Shown here in pieces: positions 8,466-17,822 of a DNA stretch of 64,000 nucleotides. Under the pieces are notes generated by a model that was not told the origin of the DNA, searched no databases, and worked only from the letters and a program-made list of their open reading frames with translations. The DNA comes from an uncultured Acidobacteriia bacterium. GTDB taxonomy: Bacteria > Acidobacteriota > Terriglobia > Bryobacterales > Bryobacteraceae. Made by a program: the position numbers and the translations under genes. The stretch lies in contig CAIKMJ010000073.1 in the NCBI GenBank assembly GCA_903828455.1, positions 1-64,000 on the forward strand, read 5' to 3'. Positions within the stretch are counted from its first letter, which is position 1; the number at the start of each line of letters is the position of its first letter.

Positions 8466-9692
8466 TCACTTGGGCAAGACATGGATCAGCGCGCCGGGGT
8501 TGGCGTCTTCCAGCATCCAGAGCGAGCCGTCGGGGCCTTCCTCCACGTCGCGGATGCGGTGACCGACGTCCCAGCGTTCGGCGGTTTTGGCGCCACCGTG
8601 ACCGTCAAAAATGATTCGGGTGAGCGACATGCTGGCGAGGCCGCTGACAAACCCGTTGCCATTCCACTGCGGGAAGGTCCGGGTGCCGCGGTAGAACATC
8701 AGATTGCCCGGCGCGATCACGGGCACCCAGTAGAGCACGGGCTTGGCCAGGTCGGGACGCGTGTCGGGATGAGGAATCGGCACGCCGTTATAGTTCTTGC
8801 CATACGACACGAGGGGCCAGCCGTAATTCTTGCCGGGTTCGATCAGGTTGAGCTCGTCGCCGCCGCTCGGGCCGTGCTCCACCTCCCACAGTTCACCAGC
8901 GGGAGAAAACGCAAGGCCGTAGGGAGTGCGAAAGCCGCTGGCCCACGTTTCCGAAGGCGTCAGGTTGGGGCCGGTAAAGGTGTAGTTGCTGACGACCTTG
9001 GCGGTCTTGGCGGCTTCAGTATCCCGGGGCGGATCGATCAGCGAGATGGTGGACGCGCCGGTCTTGCCGGCGTTCGGATTGCCCGGAGCCGGCTTGCCGT
9101 CGAGAGTCAGGCGCAGGATCTTGCCCGCGGGCTGGTCGGGATCCTGGGCCGGAGTCATGCGCTGGCGGTCGCCAACTGCGAGGTAGAGGAACTGGCCATC
9201 CGCAGAGAAAGCGACCGCCGCTCCTTCCTGGCCGCCTTTGCCGCGCGGCAACTGGCGCCACAGCACCTCGAAGTTTTCGAGTTTTGCCGATGTGGCGGTG
9301 GCATTCAGTTTGGCGCGCGCGAGAGCCAGGCCCCCGCCGTAATCGCCGGGTTCGGCGTATGTGAGATAGATGCTTTGGTCGGTGGAGTAATGGGGGGAGA
9401 CAAAGACGCCGAGCATGCCGTTCTGTCCCTGCCAATAGACCGGCGGGGTGTTGGTGACCGGTATCTTCTGCCCCTGCTGGGTTACCAGCCAGACAGGTCC
9501 AACTTTTTCGGTGATGAGCATTCTGCCATCGGGCAGGAAGGCCAGCCGCCAGGGCAGCTCAAAAGTGGCCACCGTCGTCATGGTGAAGGGCAGAGTGGCT
9601 TCGGGCTTTTGTTCGCCCACATTGACCTGGGCCCAGAGCGCGGCCGACGCCAGAGTGAAGAGCAACGGCGCTTTTGCAAATTTCATCATCAT
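8466..9692 (-). CDS. PQQ-dependent sugar dehydrogenase (GSDH/sorbosone-dehydrogenase fold)
   Basis: A 408-residue secreted protein. The start is the first of three consecutive Met codons (9692), which follows AGGAGAGAAA; codons further upstream lack a site. A signal peptide ends near 'AALWAQ'. The rest follows the soluble aldose/glucose dehydrogenase propeller: 'LPWRLAFLPDGRMLITEKVG', 'NGMLGVFVSPHY', 'GYDEL'-type region here 'VEHGPSGGDELNLIEPGKNY', and 'GWPLVSYG'. This family oxidises sugars with PQQ and calcium in the periplasm. The substrate cannot be told from sequence alone. It is followed downstream by a terminator. Confidence 0.85.
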   Translation of the reverse strand: MMMKFAKAPLLFTLASAALWAQVNVGEQKPEATLPFTMTTVATFELPWRLAFLPDGRMLITEKVGPVWLVTQQGQKIPVTNTPPVYWQGQNGMLGVFVSPHYSTDQSIYLTYAEPGDYGGGLALARAKLNATATSAKLENFEVLWRQLPRGKGGQEGAAVAFSADGQFLYLAVGDRQRMTPAQDPDQPAGKILRLTLDGKPAPGNPNAGKTGASTISLIDPPRDTEAAKTAKVVSNYTFTGPNLTPSETWASGFRTPYGLAFSPAGELWEVEHGPSGGDELNLIEPGKNYGWPLVSYGKNYNGVPIPHPDTRPDLAKPVLYWVPVIAPGNLMFYRGTRTFPQWNGNGFVSGLASMSLTRIIFDGHGGAKTAERWDVGHRIRDVEEGPDGSLWMLEDANPGALIHVLPK

Positions 9693-9818
9693 TTTCTCTC
9701 CTGCTTTTCGAGCGCCCTGCGTGCCGCATCCGCCATGCATCGAACCAGTACGGGCGCCGTTGTTCATCGTACATCAGCATCGGCACCGACCGGGTACGCC
9801 GGTCTGCCCGTCCCGCGG

Positions 9819-11360
9819 CTACTCCGCGCTGAACGCCAGCAGAACGTTGCCGGGCTTGCCCGCCTGCACGGGAACGCCTGGGTAGCCGGCGCCCGCGAAG
9901 ACCATTCCGCCTGCGATCGTGGGCCCGGCAGCTCCCATGGAACCGCCCTCCGCCGGAACTCCGTTCACCGTTTTGAATTCCTGCGCCATATCGAACTGCC
10001 ACAGAATTTTGCCGTCGGACGCGGATAACGCGCGCAGCACGCCGTCCCATCCGCCGGAGAACACGACGCCGGAAATCACCGACGTTGCTCCGTCGTGTCC
10101 GCTCTTGCGTCCCGCGGCCGGTTCAATCGGCGTGAACCAGTTGCGCTCCCCGTTTTGAACAGACAGCGCCACAATGCCGCCGGTGCGCAGTCCGAAAAAT
10201 GCGTTGCGCTCGTCGGCGCTGCCGCCAAAGTTGAGCTGTCCAACAGCGGTGGGTACTTTCGATGCCAGCGAGGTCTTCCACACAACCGCACCCTTGCGGT
10301 CGGGGTCGTGCGCCCAGACGATGCCGCTCTTCTGCGGCGCGATCAGCACAGTCTTGCCGCTGGGCAGATCGCGGAGAATTGGCGAGGCGCCGAAGTCGTA
10401 GTCGGGGCCGGCGTTGTCCGGGCAGTTTTCTTTTGACTTCGCGTTTTCAAGGCAGCCGGTCACCCAGGCATCGTTCGCCAGATCCTGTGCGGCCCAGAGG
10501 ATCTTGCCGGTGTTCATATCGAGAGCCACGATCGCGTCGCTGTTGCCGGTGGCGGGCTCGGAGTAGGCGTCGCCGGTCCCGACATACAGGGCATGGCGCT
10601 TCGGGTCGAGCGTCGGCGCGCTCCACACGCCTGCGCCGGAAGGCGCCCAGCGTTGCGTGCCGAGGGAATTCCTGGTAGTCTTCTTCGCCACTTCAGGTAT
10701 CAGATATGTTTTCCAGATCTGTTTTCCCGTATAGGCGTCGAGTGCCAGAACACTGCCGCGGAACGTGCAGCACTCATATTGCGGATTGCCGGCAGCGGCC
10801 TCCTCGCCCGACGCCACGGGCACGTAAATGCGCCCCTGGTAGACCTGCGGCGCACCGGTCAGCTTTGCGTAAGGATGGCTTTCGACCTGGACTTTCCATA
10901 CTTCCGCCCCGGTCTGTGCATTGACCGCATAGGCAGTGCCCTTCTGATCGCCAAAGTACGCGAGATAGCCGTGCCCATCTTTGCCCGGACCAATACTGAT
11001 TGCCGTGCGAACGCCCGCGGCCGCCGTGTACGACCAGTATTGGCAACCTGTGGCCGCGTCCAGCGAATACACGGTGCCGGTATCGACAGCCACGAATACG
11101 CGTCCGCCGGCAACCGTAGGCTGACCGTAGACCGACTTCGCGCCGGGAAATCCGAACGCCCATTTGAGCTTCAGCTTTGCAGCCTGGGCGGCGTCGAGTT
11201 GCGCTCCGGCACCCTGGTACCTTGCATTGCCTGCCCCGTTTCCCCACCCGTTCCACGAAGGCCGGGAAGCGATATCCGGAACAGGAGGATTGGAAACGCA
11301 ACTGCCCGGCTCCTGCGCGAAAGCGGCGAGCGAAAGACAGAGAAACAGGAAAAATTTCAT
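9819..11360 (-). CDS. Secreted PQQ-type beta-propeller, polyvinyl-alcohol-dehydrogenase-like, no heme domain
   Basis: A 513-residue protein from the ATG at 11360 (an upstream in-frame ATG at 11411 would put 17 residues before the signal peptide). A signal peptide ends near 'LAAFAQ'. Propeller repeats include 'LKWAFGFPGAKSVYGQPTVA', 'VYSLDAATGCQYW' and 'GKILWAAQDLANDAWVTGC'. The protein at 57033 has the same order of motifs but begins with a cytochrome c domain, which is absent here. This suggests a quinoprotein that passes electrons to a separate cytochrome, or a non-enzymatic propeller. Substrate not known. Confidence 0.8.
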   Translation of the reverse strand: MKFFLFLCLSLAAFAQEPGSCVSNPPVPDIASRPSWNGWGNGAGNARYQGAGAQLDAAQAAKLKLKWAFGFPGAKSVYGQPTVAGGRVFVAVDTGTVYSLDAATGCQYWSYTAAAGVRTAISIGPGKDGHGYLAYFGDQKGTAYAVNAQTGAEVWKVQVESHPYAKLTGAPQVYQGRIYVPVASGEEAAAGNPQYECCTFRGSVLALDAYTGKQIWKTYLIPEVAKKTTRNSLGTQRWAPSGAGVWSAPTLDPKRHALYVGTGDAYSEPATGNSDAIVALDMNTGKILWAAQDLANDAWVTGCLENAKSKENCPDNAGPDYDFGASPILRDLPSGKTVLIAPQKSGIVWAHDPDRKGAVVWKTSLASKVPTAVGQLNFGGSADERNAFFGLRTGGIVALSVQNGERNWFTPIEPAAGRKSGHDGATSVISGVVFSGGWDGVLRALSASDGKILWQFDMAQEFKTVNGVPAEGGSMGAAGPTIAGGMVFAGAGYPGVPVQAGKPGNVLLAFSAE

Positions 11361-11476
11361 GGGTGGATTGTATCGCGCCGGAGCGGGCAGCGGATCGGAT
11401 TGCATCGCCACCGGCTCTGTCGTTGCCGCAAGCGTGGATCGAGGTCGCGCCGGACCAACGCCCCCTGCGCGGCTCG

Positions 11477-12193
11477 CTACATCTCCAGCTTGCCGTTAAA
11501 CACCATTTCCCGCAGATGGAACTTCTGCTTAATGGTGCTTCCGGCAAATTTGAATGCCACTTCCACGTCGCCGTCGTTGATCGTGAACGGATCGTTTCGA
11601 GGGAAAAAGAGAAACGCGTCGACGCCGCCGTTCACGCCCTCGCGCATCTGAACACTGGTCGGCGTACGGCTTCCTTTTTCTTTCGACGCCAGCGTGCATT
11701 CCGTCATGGCCTGTTTCAGCGCATCGGAAGACAGTGAGCTCTTCCCGTGCCCGCCGCCGCGTCCGGTGGACGATGCCGCGACTGAAACAACCACAATGTA
11801 CTCTTTTTCTTCCCGTTCAATCAGCGCCCGGGATTCAGCGGACGAGGCAGCCTCTTTACCCAGCCGAATTTTCTGCGCGCCCTGCTTCATTGGCACACCG
11901 GACATGAAATGGATGATGTAGGTCTGCGTGGCGGCTGCAGTTTGCCCACCACCTCCTCCGCCGCCCTTGCCACCGCCCTTGCCGCTGGACAGATCCCGAC
12001 TCGGCGGCGGTGCGTCGCCGCCCGCGGTAGGCAATACAATCGGCGTGATCGTGACCGTTTTGGCCCAGGGCGAATCGGTCATCAGTTTCTGCAGTTCCTT
12101 GTCGGACCACTCGGTGTAGGGCTTCGCCAGCCAGAAATCGGCGGCGGTCAGCAAGGACGCCGCGGCGAGCAGAAGCAGACTTAGTTTTTTCAT
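11477..12193 (-). CDS. Secreted hypothetical protein with glycine-rich linker
   Basis: A 238-residue protein with a clear signal peptide ('LLLLAAASLLTAADF'). The motif 'KPYTEWSDKELQKLMTDSPW' starts the mature part and recurs in secreted acidobacterial proteins, where it resembles the GWxTD-type region. A low-complexity 'GKGGGKGGGGGGGQ' linker follows, then a mixed alpha/beta C-terminal domain ending 'HLREMVFNGKLEM'. Function unknown. It is divergent from the NHL gene at 12439. Confidence 0.65.
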   Translation of the reverse strand: MKKLSLLLLAAASLLTAADFWLAKPYTEWSDKELQKLMTDSPWAKTVTITPIVLPTAGGDAPPPSRDLSSGKGGGKGGGGGGGQTAAATQTYIIHFMSGVPMKQGAQKIRLGKEAASSAESRALIEREEKEYIVVVSVAASSTGRGGGHGKSSLSSDALKQAMTECTLASKEKGSRTPTSVQMREGVNGGVDAFLFFPRNDPFTINDGDVEVAFKFAGSTIKQKFHLREMVFNGKLEM

Positions 12194-12438
12194 CAAAATA
12201 CCTTTTTATGGGGGCCAGGTTTGTGCAGGGCACGTCAGCTTATCGGGTAGTTCAGAAAACATTGGTTTTCCGAATGACGGTCGAATTTGCTTCTCGCTCG
12301 CTGACAGCAGCCAGACTATCATGAGCGCCTGTCGCTGTTTCCGAACCCCGTTGCGACCCCGTGGACGCGGCGGCCGCACGTAACTACAATAAGCTTGACT
12401 CGCGGCCACACAACACCCGGGGAACACCAGGAGGAACA

Positions 12439-13461
12439 ATGCTCGCAACCCAGATCAGACTCGCTGCAGCCGTTTGGGCCGCGACCGCATGGATCGCCGC
12501 GGCGCAGACGCAAACAGCCGCGTGCGGGAACGACGCGCCCAATCCGTATCGGCTCGTGAACGACTGGGTGCAAACCACGCGCCCGCTCGCGGGGACGAAC
12601 ACCGTCAGCGTCGACGCGAAGGACAACATCTGGGTGGCCGACCGCTGCGAGGACAAAGGCTGCGCCGGATCGGCCATGGCGCCGATCTGGGAAATTTCGC
12701 CCGAGGGCAAGGTGCTGCGCAATATCGGCGCCGGGATGTTCGTGCTGCCGCATCAGGGCGTACCGGACCGGGATGGCAACGTGTGGGTGGTCGATTACCA
12801 GGCGAAGGACGCCAAGGGAATGCAGGTCACAAAGCTTTCGCCGGAGGGCAAGGTTCTGATAACGCTCGGCAAGGCAGGCGAAACCGGCAAGGGGCTGGAT
12901 GTGTTCGATCAGCCAACTTCGGTAGCGATTGCGCCCAACGGCGATATTTTCGTGGCTGAGGGCCACGCGCCGGCGTATGGCAATTCGCGGATCATGAAGT
13001 TCGACCGCAGCGGCAAGTTCCTCATGACCTTCGGCCGCGTCGGCTCGGGAGATGGGGAATTCCGGAGTCCGCACGCGATTGCTTTCGATTCGCAGGGGCG
13101 GCTCTTTGTCGCCAATCGCAGCAACAGCCGGGTCGACATCTTCAGTCAGGATGGCAAGTTCCTGGCATCCTGGAAGCAGTTCGGCCGCCCCAGCGGAATC
13201 TGGATCGACCAGCACGACACGCTTTATGTCGCCGACTCGGAATCGGAAGAAATACCAGGTAAGGACACCTACAATCCAGGTTGCAGGAGGGGTCTGCGGA
13301 TCGGCAGCGCGAAGACGGGGAAGGTCGACTACTACATTCCGCCACCGCCGGTGTCGGACCCGAAATTCCCGCCGCCGGAAGGCGTTGCCGCGGATTCCCG
13401 GGGCAACATCTACGCCGCGGCGGTGCAGGCCAAAACGGTCTACAAATACGTAAAGGAATAG
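12439..13461 (+). CDS. Secreted NHL-repeat beta-propeller protein
   Basis: A 340-residue protein. The ATG at 12439 follows AGGAGG at good spacing. A signal peptide ends near 'TAWIAAAQT'. NHL blades include 'VSVDAKDNIWVADRCED', 'QPTSVAIAPNGDIFVAEGH', 'FRSPHAIAFDSQGRLFVANR' and 'EGVAADSRGNIYAAAVQ'. Two cysteine pairs ('DRCEDKGCAG') suggest a disulphide-stabilised loop. Same general class as the genes at 472, 1855 and 42845 but not the same subfamily. The ligand or reaction is unknown. Confidence 0.8.
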   Translation: MLATQIRLAAAVWAATAWIAAAQTQTAACGNDAPNPYRLVNDWVQTTRPLAGTNTVSVDAKDNIWVADRCEDKGCAGSAMAPIWEISPEGKVLRNIGAGMFVLPHQGVPDRDGNVWVVDYQAKDAKGMQVTKLSPEGKVLITLGKAGETGKGLDVFDQPTSVAIAPNGDIFVAEGHAPAYGNSRIMKFDRSGKFLMTFGRVGSGDGEFRSPHAIAFDSQGRLFVANRSNSRVDIFSQDGKFLASWKQFGRPSGIWIDQHDTLYVADSESEEIPGKDTYNPGCRRGLRIGSAKTGKVDYYIPPPPVSDPKFPPPEGVAADSRGNIYAAAVQAKTVYKYVKE

Positions 13462-13659
13462 ACGGCGTATTTTCGTCAAACGGACGCCGGACATCCCGCC
13501 ACTTTCGGGCTACTGCCGCCGCTCCACGGGTTGACTCACCGCGTGCCGAGGTTTTACCATGAGGCAGCGATCCCGCATGTCTGCAGGCAACCCCTCCCGA
13601 CGGGCGGCGATGGGCTGCAAGTAGTACCCTGAAACCGATCACCTGTTGTAAATCCTGAT

Positions 13660-15135
13660 ATGAACAAATCTCAGACTCAACCGTCGTCCGCCAGGCGCAT
13701 CACGCGCCGCACTTTCGTTGGCGCCACAGCCGCGGCCGCGCCACTCGCCATGCTGGCGCAGGGCCAGAATGCCCATCCCGCGCCCGCGGAAAAACCCAAC
13801 TTCGTCTTTCTGATGGCCGACGACATGGGTTACGCCGACGTCTCCTGCTACGGGCGGCGCGACTACACCACTCCCCACATCGATCGCCTCGCGGCCGAGG
13901 GGATGAAGCTCACGCACGCCTACGCGAATTCGCCGGTCTGCACAGCCAGCCGCACGGCGATCGTGACCGGCCGCTATCAATACAGAACCGATGTCGGCCT
14001 GTATGAGCCACTCGCCGGTTCGGAGAACGTGGGATTGCCGGAAGGGCACCCCACCATCGCTTCAACGCTGAAGAAGGCCGGCTACGGAACGGCGCTGATC
14101 GGTAAGTGGCACGTGGGCGATGTACCGCAATTCGGACCGCTGAAGTACGGCTACGACCATTTCTGGGGCTTTGGCGGCGGCAATCTCGATTACTTCACAC
14201 ATAAGGTAGGCGAACCGAACAGCGCCCTCGGGCTGTGGGATGGCGACATCAAAAAGGATGAGCACGGCTACCTCACCGACCTGATCGCCGAAAAGACGAT
14301 CGGGCTGATGCGCGACTACACGAAGACGAAGACGCCGTTTCTGCTCAGCGTCCACTTCAACGCCCCGCACTGGCCGTGGGAAGGGCCGGAGGATGAAGCC
14401 CTGGCGCAGATGGGCGGGCTGTCGAGCTACCAGGCGGGCAACCTTGCCACCTACGGCGCGATGGTCAAGCGGATGGACCTCAACATCGGCAAAATCCTGA
14501 CGGAAATGGACCGCCTCGGAATTTCCAAAAATACCGTGGTGGTGTTCACCAGCGACAATGGCGGCGAGCGTTTCTCCGATACGTGGCCGTTCACCGGCAA
14601 GAAGACCGAACTGCTCGAAGGCGGACTGCGCATTCCGGCGATCGTGCGCTGGCCGGCGCATATCCGTGCGGGAAGCACCAGCACGCAGGTCTGCATGAAC
14701 ATGGACTGGATGCCGACGTTCGTCTCCATGGCCGGCGGCCAGATCGACCCGGCGTTCCCCACCGACGGTATGGACCTCACGGCCGCACTCACCAAAAACG
14801 CGCCGCCGGTATCGCGCAAGGTCTACTGGCGCTACCGCGCGAATGCGCAGCGGGCCATGCGCGACGGCGACCTCAAGTGGCTCAAGATCAACGATAACCA
14901 GTTCCTGTTTAACGTGGTGGTGGATCCTTTGGAGCGCGCCAATCTGCGCTTCAAGCAGCCCGAAGTCTTCAAGCGGATGGCCGAGGAATTCGAGCAATGG
15001 AACGGCACGATGCTGGCGGAAAACAGGGTCAAGGCATCGTACAGCTTCGGGCCGGCGCAACTGGCCGATCACTATAACCCGATCGGCGTACCCCGCCAGG
15101 CAGCAGCGGCGGCAGCTGAAGCCCCTGAAGAGTAG
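13660..15135 (+). CDS. Tat-exported sulfatase (arylsulfatase family)
   Basis: A 491-residue protein. 'RRITRRTFVGATAAAAPLA' at residues 12-30 is a twin-arginine signal. The alkaline-phosphatase/sulfatase fold is shown by 'NFVFLMADDMGYADVSCYG' (metal-binding Asp54/Asp55) and the sulfatase signature 'CTASRTAIVTGR', in which Cys94 would be converted to formylglycine. 'TSDNGGE' supplies further metal ligands. It hydrolyses sulfate esters in the periplasm; substrate probably a carbohydrate or aryl sulfate. The maturase was not seen in the window. The gene is followed after 90 bp by an arylsulfotransferase-like gene and may be co-transcribed with it. Confidence 0.9.
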   Translation: MNKSQTQPSSARRITRRTFVGATAAAAPLAMLAQGQNAHPAPAEKPNFVFLMADDMGYADVSCYGRRDYTTPHIDRLAAEGMKLTHAYANSPVCTASRTAIVTGRYQYRTDVGLYEPLAGSENVGLPEGHPTIASTLKKAGYGTALIGKWHVGDVPQFGPLKYGYDHFWGFGGGNLDYFTHKVGEPNSALGLWDGDIKKDEHGYLTDLIAEKTIGLMRDYTKTKTPFLLSVHFNAPHWPWEGPEDEALAQMGGLSSYQAGNLATYGAMVKRMDLNIGKILTEMDRLGISKNTVVVFTSDNGGERFSDTWPFTGKKTELLEGGLRIPAIVRWPAHIRAGSTSTQVCMNMDWMPTFVSMAGGQIDPAFPTDGMDLTAALTKNAPPVSRKVYWRYRANAQRAMRDGDLKWLKINDNQFLFNVVVDPLERANLRFKQPEVFKRMAEEFEQWNGTMLAENRVKASYSFGPAQLADHYNPIGVPRQAAAAAAEAPEE

Positions 15136-15225
15136 TGGCCCGGCGCAACTGAAGCAATAGATATACAATTGGCGATGTTCCGGCGAGGAACGTCGCCGCC
15201 CAAACTTTTCAGGAGAGCAGAGCAA

Positions 15226-16476
15226 ATGACATCTCAACCCAGCCGCCGCAAAATGTTCGCGGGCGCGGCTATTATTTCGCTGGCCGTGGCCGGAGCGTTC
15301 GCCGCGCCGTCGGTCTTCCCCACCGGTCTCACCATTTCCAAAGCGGGCGTGCAGCCCGGTTACGTGGTCTTCGCGTCGCCCGATGGCTTTGCTTATGCCA
15401 TCGATGTGAAGGGCCAGATTGCGGCCAAGTGGGCGGCTCCGGAACCGAACTCGGTGATGGGCTACACGCGGCCCATGGCGAACGGCAACCTGCTGGCTCG
15501 CACCGGTCCGCTGAAACTGCCCACGGCGGCGGCCGAAGCGGGTGGCGGATATGGCGAGAGCACCGCGGTCCCCAGCGTTGTGGAATTCAACCAGGAAGGA
15601 AAGCTGGTCTGGAAATACACCGACGACGTGCGCGGACTGCATCACGATGAAGAACGCATGGCGAATGGCAACACGATTCTCGTCTGCAGCCAGGACATCA
15701 AGCGGCCGGAGATCTCAAAGCGGGCACTGAAGGACGATTGCCTGATTGAAGTCGACCCGAAGGGCAAAGTGGTTTGGGAGTGGCAGACCGCCGACCATTT
15801 CAACGAGCTGAATCTGGACGAAACGGCCAAAGCGGAAATCATGAACGCGTACGGAACAGCCGTCAAGACGGTTCCCGACAGCGCCTTCGACTGGGCCCAC
15901 ATGAACGCCGCCAGCCCGATTCCGGAAAATACAGGCAACACGGATCCGCGCTTCAAGGCCGGCAACATCGTTGTGAGCTATCGCCACCTCAGCACGATTG
16001 CGGTAGTGGACAAAGAGTCGAAGAAGATTGTGTGGACGGCCATCGGCACTACGCTGGGCCAGCACAACACGCATATGATCGCGGGCGGACTGCCGGGCGC
16101 CGGTCACATTCTGGTATTCGACAACGGCAACAACGACGTCAACCGGAATCCGCGCCACATGCAGAGCCGCCCGAATTCGCGCGTGGTGGAGATCAACCCG
16201 CTCGACAACAAGATCGTGTGGGAATACAACGCCGAGAAGAGCGACCGCCCCATGTGGACGTTCGTCAGCCACTACATCAGCAGCGCCGAGCGCCAGCCGA
16301 ACGGCAACACACTGATCTGCGAAGGCTCCAACGGACGCATCTTCGAAGTCACGCCGGCCGGACAGATCGTGTGGGAGTTCATCAATCCCTATTCGAAGCT
16401 GAACGGGAAGATCACGGACAACACCGTGTTCCGCGCCTCGAAAGTAGCGGAAAGCTGGCTGAAGGCGAAGAAGTAA
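15226..16476 (+). CDS. Secreted arylsulfotransferase (ASST)-like beta-propeller protein
   Basis: A 416-residue protein. The ATG at 15226 follows AGGAGAG at 15211; an upstream in-frame start at 15169 adds 19 residues before the signal sequence. The N-terminus 'SRRKMFAGAAIISLAVAGAF' is a signal peptide with paired arginines. The body has propeller repeats of the ASST/PQQ-like type: 'ASPDGFAYAIDVKGQIAAKW', 'HHDEERMANGNTILVC', 'GKVVWEWQTADHF', 'QPNGNTLICEGSNGRIFEV'. ASST moves sulfate between phenols in the periplasm; the active-site histidine could not be pinned down here, so the reaction is inferred. Position behind a sulfatase supports a sulfate-ester link. Confidence 0.65.
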   Translation: MTSQPSRRKMFAGAAIISLAVAGAFAAPSVFPTGLTISKAGVQPGYVVFASPDGFAYAIDVKGQIAAKWAAPEPNSVMGYTRPMANGNLLARTGPLKLPTAAAEAGGGYGESTAVPSVVEFNQEGKLVWKYTDDVRGLHHDEERMANGNTILVCSQDIKRPEISKRALKDDCLIEVDPKGKVVWEWQTADHFNELNLDETAKAEIMNAYGTAVKTVPDSAFDWAHMNAASPIPENTGNTDPRFKAGNIVVSYRHLSTIAVVDKESKKIVWTAIGTTLGQHNTHMIAGGLPGAGHILVFDNGNNDVNRNPRHMQSRPNSRVVEINPLDNKIVWEYNAEKSDRPMWTFVSHYISSAERQPNGNTLICEGSNGRIFEVTPAGQIVWEFINPYSKLNGKITDNTVFRASKVAESWLKAKK

Positions 16477-16846
16477 AGCGGCGATACAGCGGTTCGCGGC
16501 AGCAAACAGGGACGGGGGCAAGATGCCTCCGTCCTTTTTTTTTGTTCCCGCTTCCGGGCTGTCTGGTGGCGGCCCTGGCCAACGGAAAATCCAGCCCGGC
16601 GGCCAAACGCTGTACCACGTCGCTGCCATGCACACAAGGGATTACGTACCAGGGCGGCCCAAAACCAGGGTCCGGTACCGGAACCACTGAAGTTCAGCGT
16701 CCTCGTATTGTGTAAGCCGCTCTCGTACAACTAAGCTGAAAATTCGATATACACCGATGGTTAACATCGGGTTCCCGAAGCTCCGGACGATTTCGTCCCT
16801 TAACGTCCGCAAGTGACACCGCGGGTTCTGGAAAGGGAGTCAGCAT
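16477..16846. other. Intergenic stretch with a terminator and no gene
   Basis: After the terminator at 16510-16543 nothing coding is seen up to the PEP-CTERM gene at 16847. The sequence becomes AT-richer just before it, around 16736-16770, which may hold its promoter, but no clear -35/-10 pair stood out. Confidence 0.6.
16510..16543 (+). terminator. Rho-independent terminator after the arylsulfotransferase-like gene
   Basis: GGACGGGGGCA (16510-16520) pairs with TGCCTCCGTCC (16524-16534) with one G-U pair and a 3-base loop, followed by nine Ts (16535-16543). A textbook intrinsic terminator 33 bp after the stop codon. Confidence 0.9.
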
Positions 16847-17599
16847 TTGAAAATCAGGGCGAGACGTTTCGCATCGCTGGGTCTGTTCATCGCGTGCGTC
16901 AACTCGCTGTGCCGGGGCGGTCCAATCACGGTCCCCGGCGGACTGGCCTCGGGATCTCAGTACAGGCTGGTGTTTGTCACCGCTGACGTTTACACCGCGA
17001 CCGACGGCCTCAGCAGCGACTACAACACGTACGTCAACAACGAAGCCAATAACCTCGCCGGCAACACCGGCTCCCCGATCGCCGGGCTGAGCACCTGGGA
17101 CGCCATCGTTTCCACACCCGGACTGGACGCGATCGACAACGTCGGCGCAGATCCTGGAGTCCCCTTGTACGATCTGAACGGCAACCTGGTGGCGCTGGAC
17201 GCCAGCACGGCTCCCTTCGGGCTCTTCGGCCCCACCACGGGCAGTCCCCTGCCCCATCAGGACCAGATTGTCTTCGATGAATTCGGCAGCGTCGCGCCCG
17301 CCGACTCGGGCTATCTCTCTGTCGCGTGGACCGGAACCAATCCGGACGGTACGGGCGCGGCCGGCTTTCAACTCGGCACAACGCTTCACACGTCGTCGAT
17401 CGCCGGACTGACGCAGGGCATCACGAGCAACTGGATCTACTGGACAAGTCCGTTGCAAACGACCCGGCTGGAGTTGTACGCCATCTCCCACGTTCTGACG
17501 GTCCCGTTTGCCAGCGTCCCGGAACCGGCTGCCGGGGGGCTGCTGGCAGTGGGACTTGGGTTCGTTTTTGCGGTGCGGCGAAAACGGGGAATCCGGTAA
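16847..17599 (+). CDS. PEP-CTERM sorted surface/exported protein
   Basis: A 250-residue protein from a TTG at 16847, placed about 8 bases after GGGAG. A short signal peptide is followed by a beta-rich secreted domain. The C-terminus 'VPEPAAGGLLAVGLGFVFA' then 'VRRKRG' is a PEP-CTERM signal: the VPEP motif, a membrane segment and a basic tail. Such proteins are cut and anchored or released by an exosortase, often in exopolysaccharide- or biofilm-forming bacteria. No exosortase is present in the window. The function of the secreted domain is unknown. Confidence 0.8.
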   Translation: MKIRARRFASLGLFIACVNSLCRGGPITVPGGLASGSQYRLVFVTADVYTATDGLSSDYNTYVNNEANNLAGNTGSPIAGLSTWDAIVSTPGLDAIDNVGADPGVPLYDLNGNLVALDASTAPFGLFGPTTGSPLPHQDQIVFDEFGSVAPADSGYLSVAWTGTNPDGTGAAGFQLGTTLHTSSIAGLTQGITSNWIYWTSPLQTTRLELYAISHVLTVPFASVPEPAAGGLLAVGLGFVFAVRRKRGIR

Positions 17600-17822
17600 G
17601 CCCGCAGATCGGGCTACGGAAATTCCGGGGATCGCAGCGCCGGGGATCGCACGCCCTGGTTCCCGGGCGGAACATAACAAAATTCCGCCATGGTACTATA
17701 AGGTTGTAGTTTGCGCGCCTGCCCTCCACGTCGTAGCATCACGCAGCATCCGACGCCTTTTCGCGTTGAGCTTTTTCACGCGCGTGGGCGCATTAGTCAT
17801 CAAGGAGTGACCCAACAACAAC

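Noticed and set aside
14062-15645. 527-residue open frame opposite the sulfatase and the sulfotransferase-like gene
   Set aside because: Antisense to two well-supported genes, with no homology.
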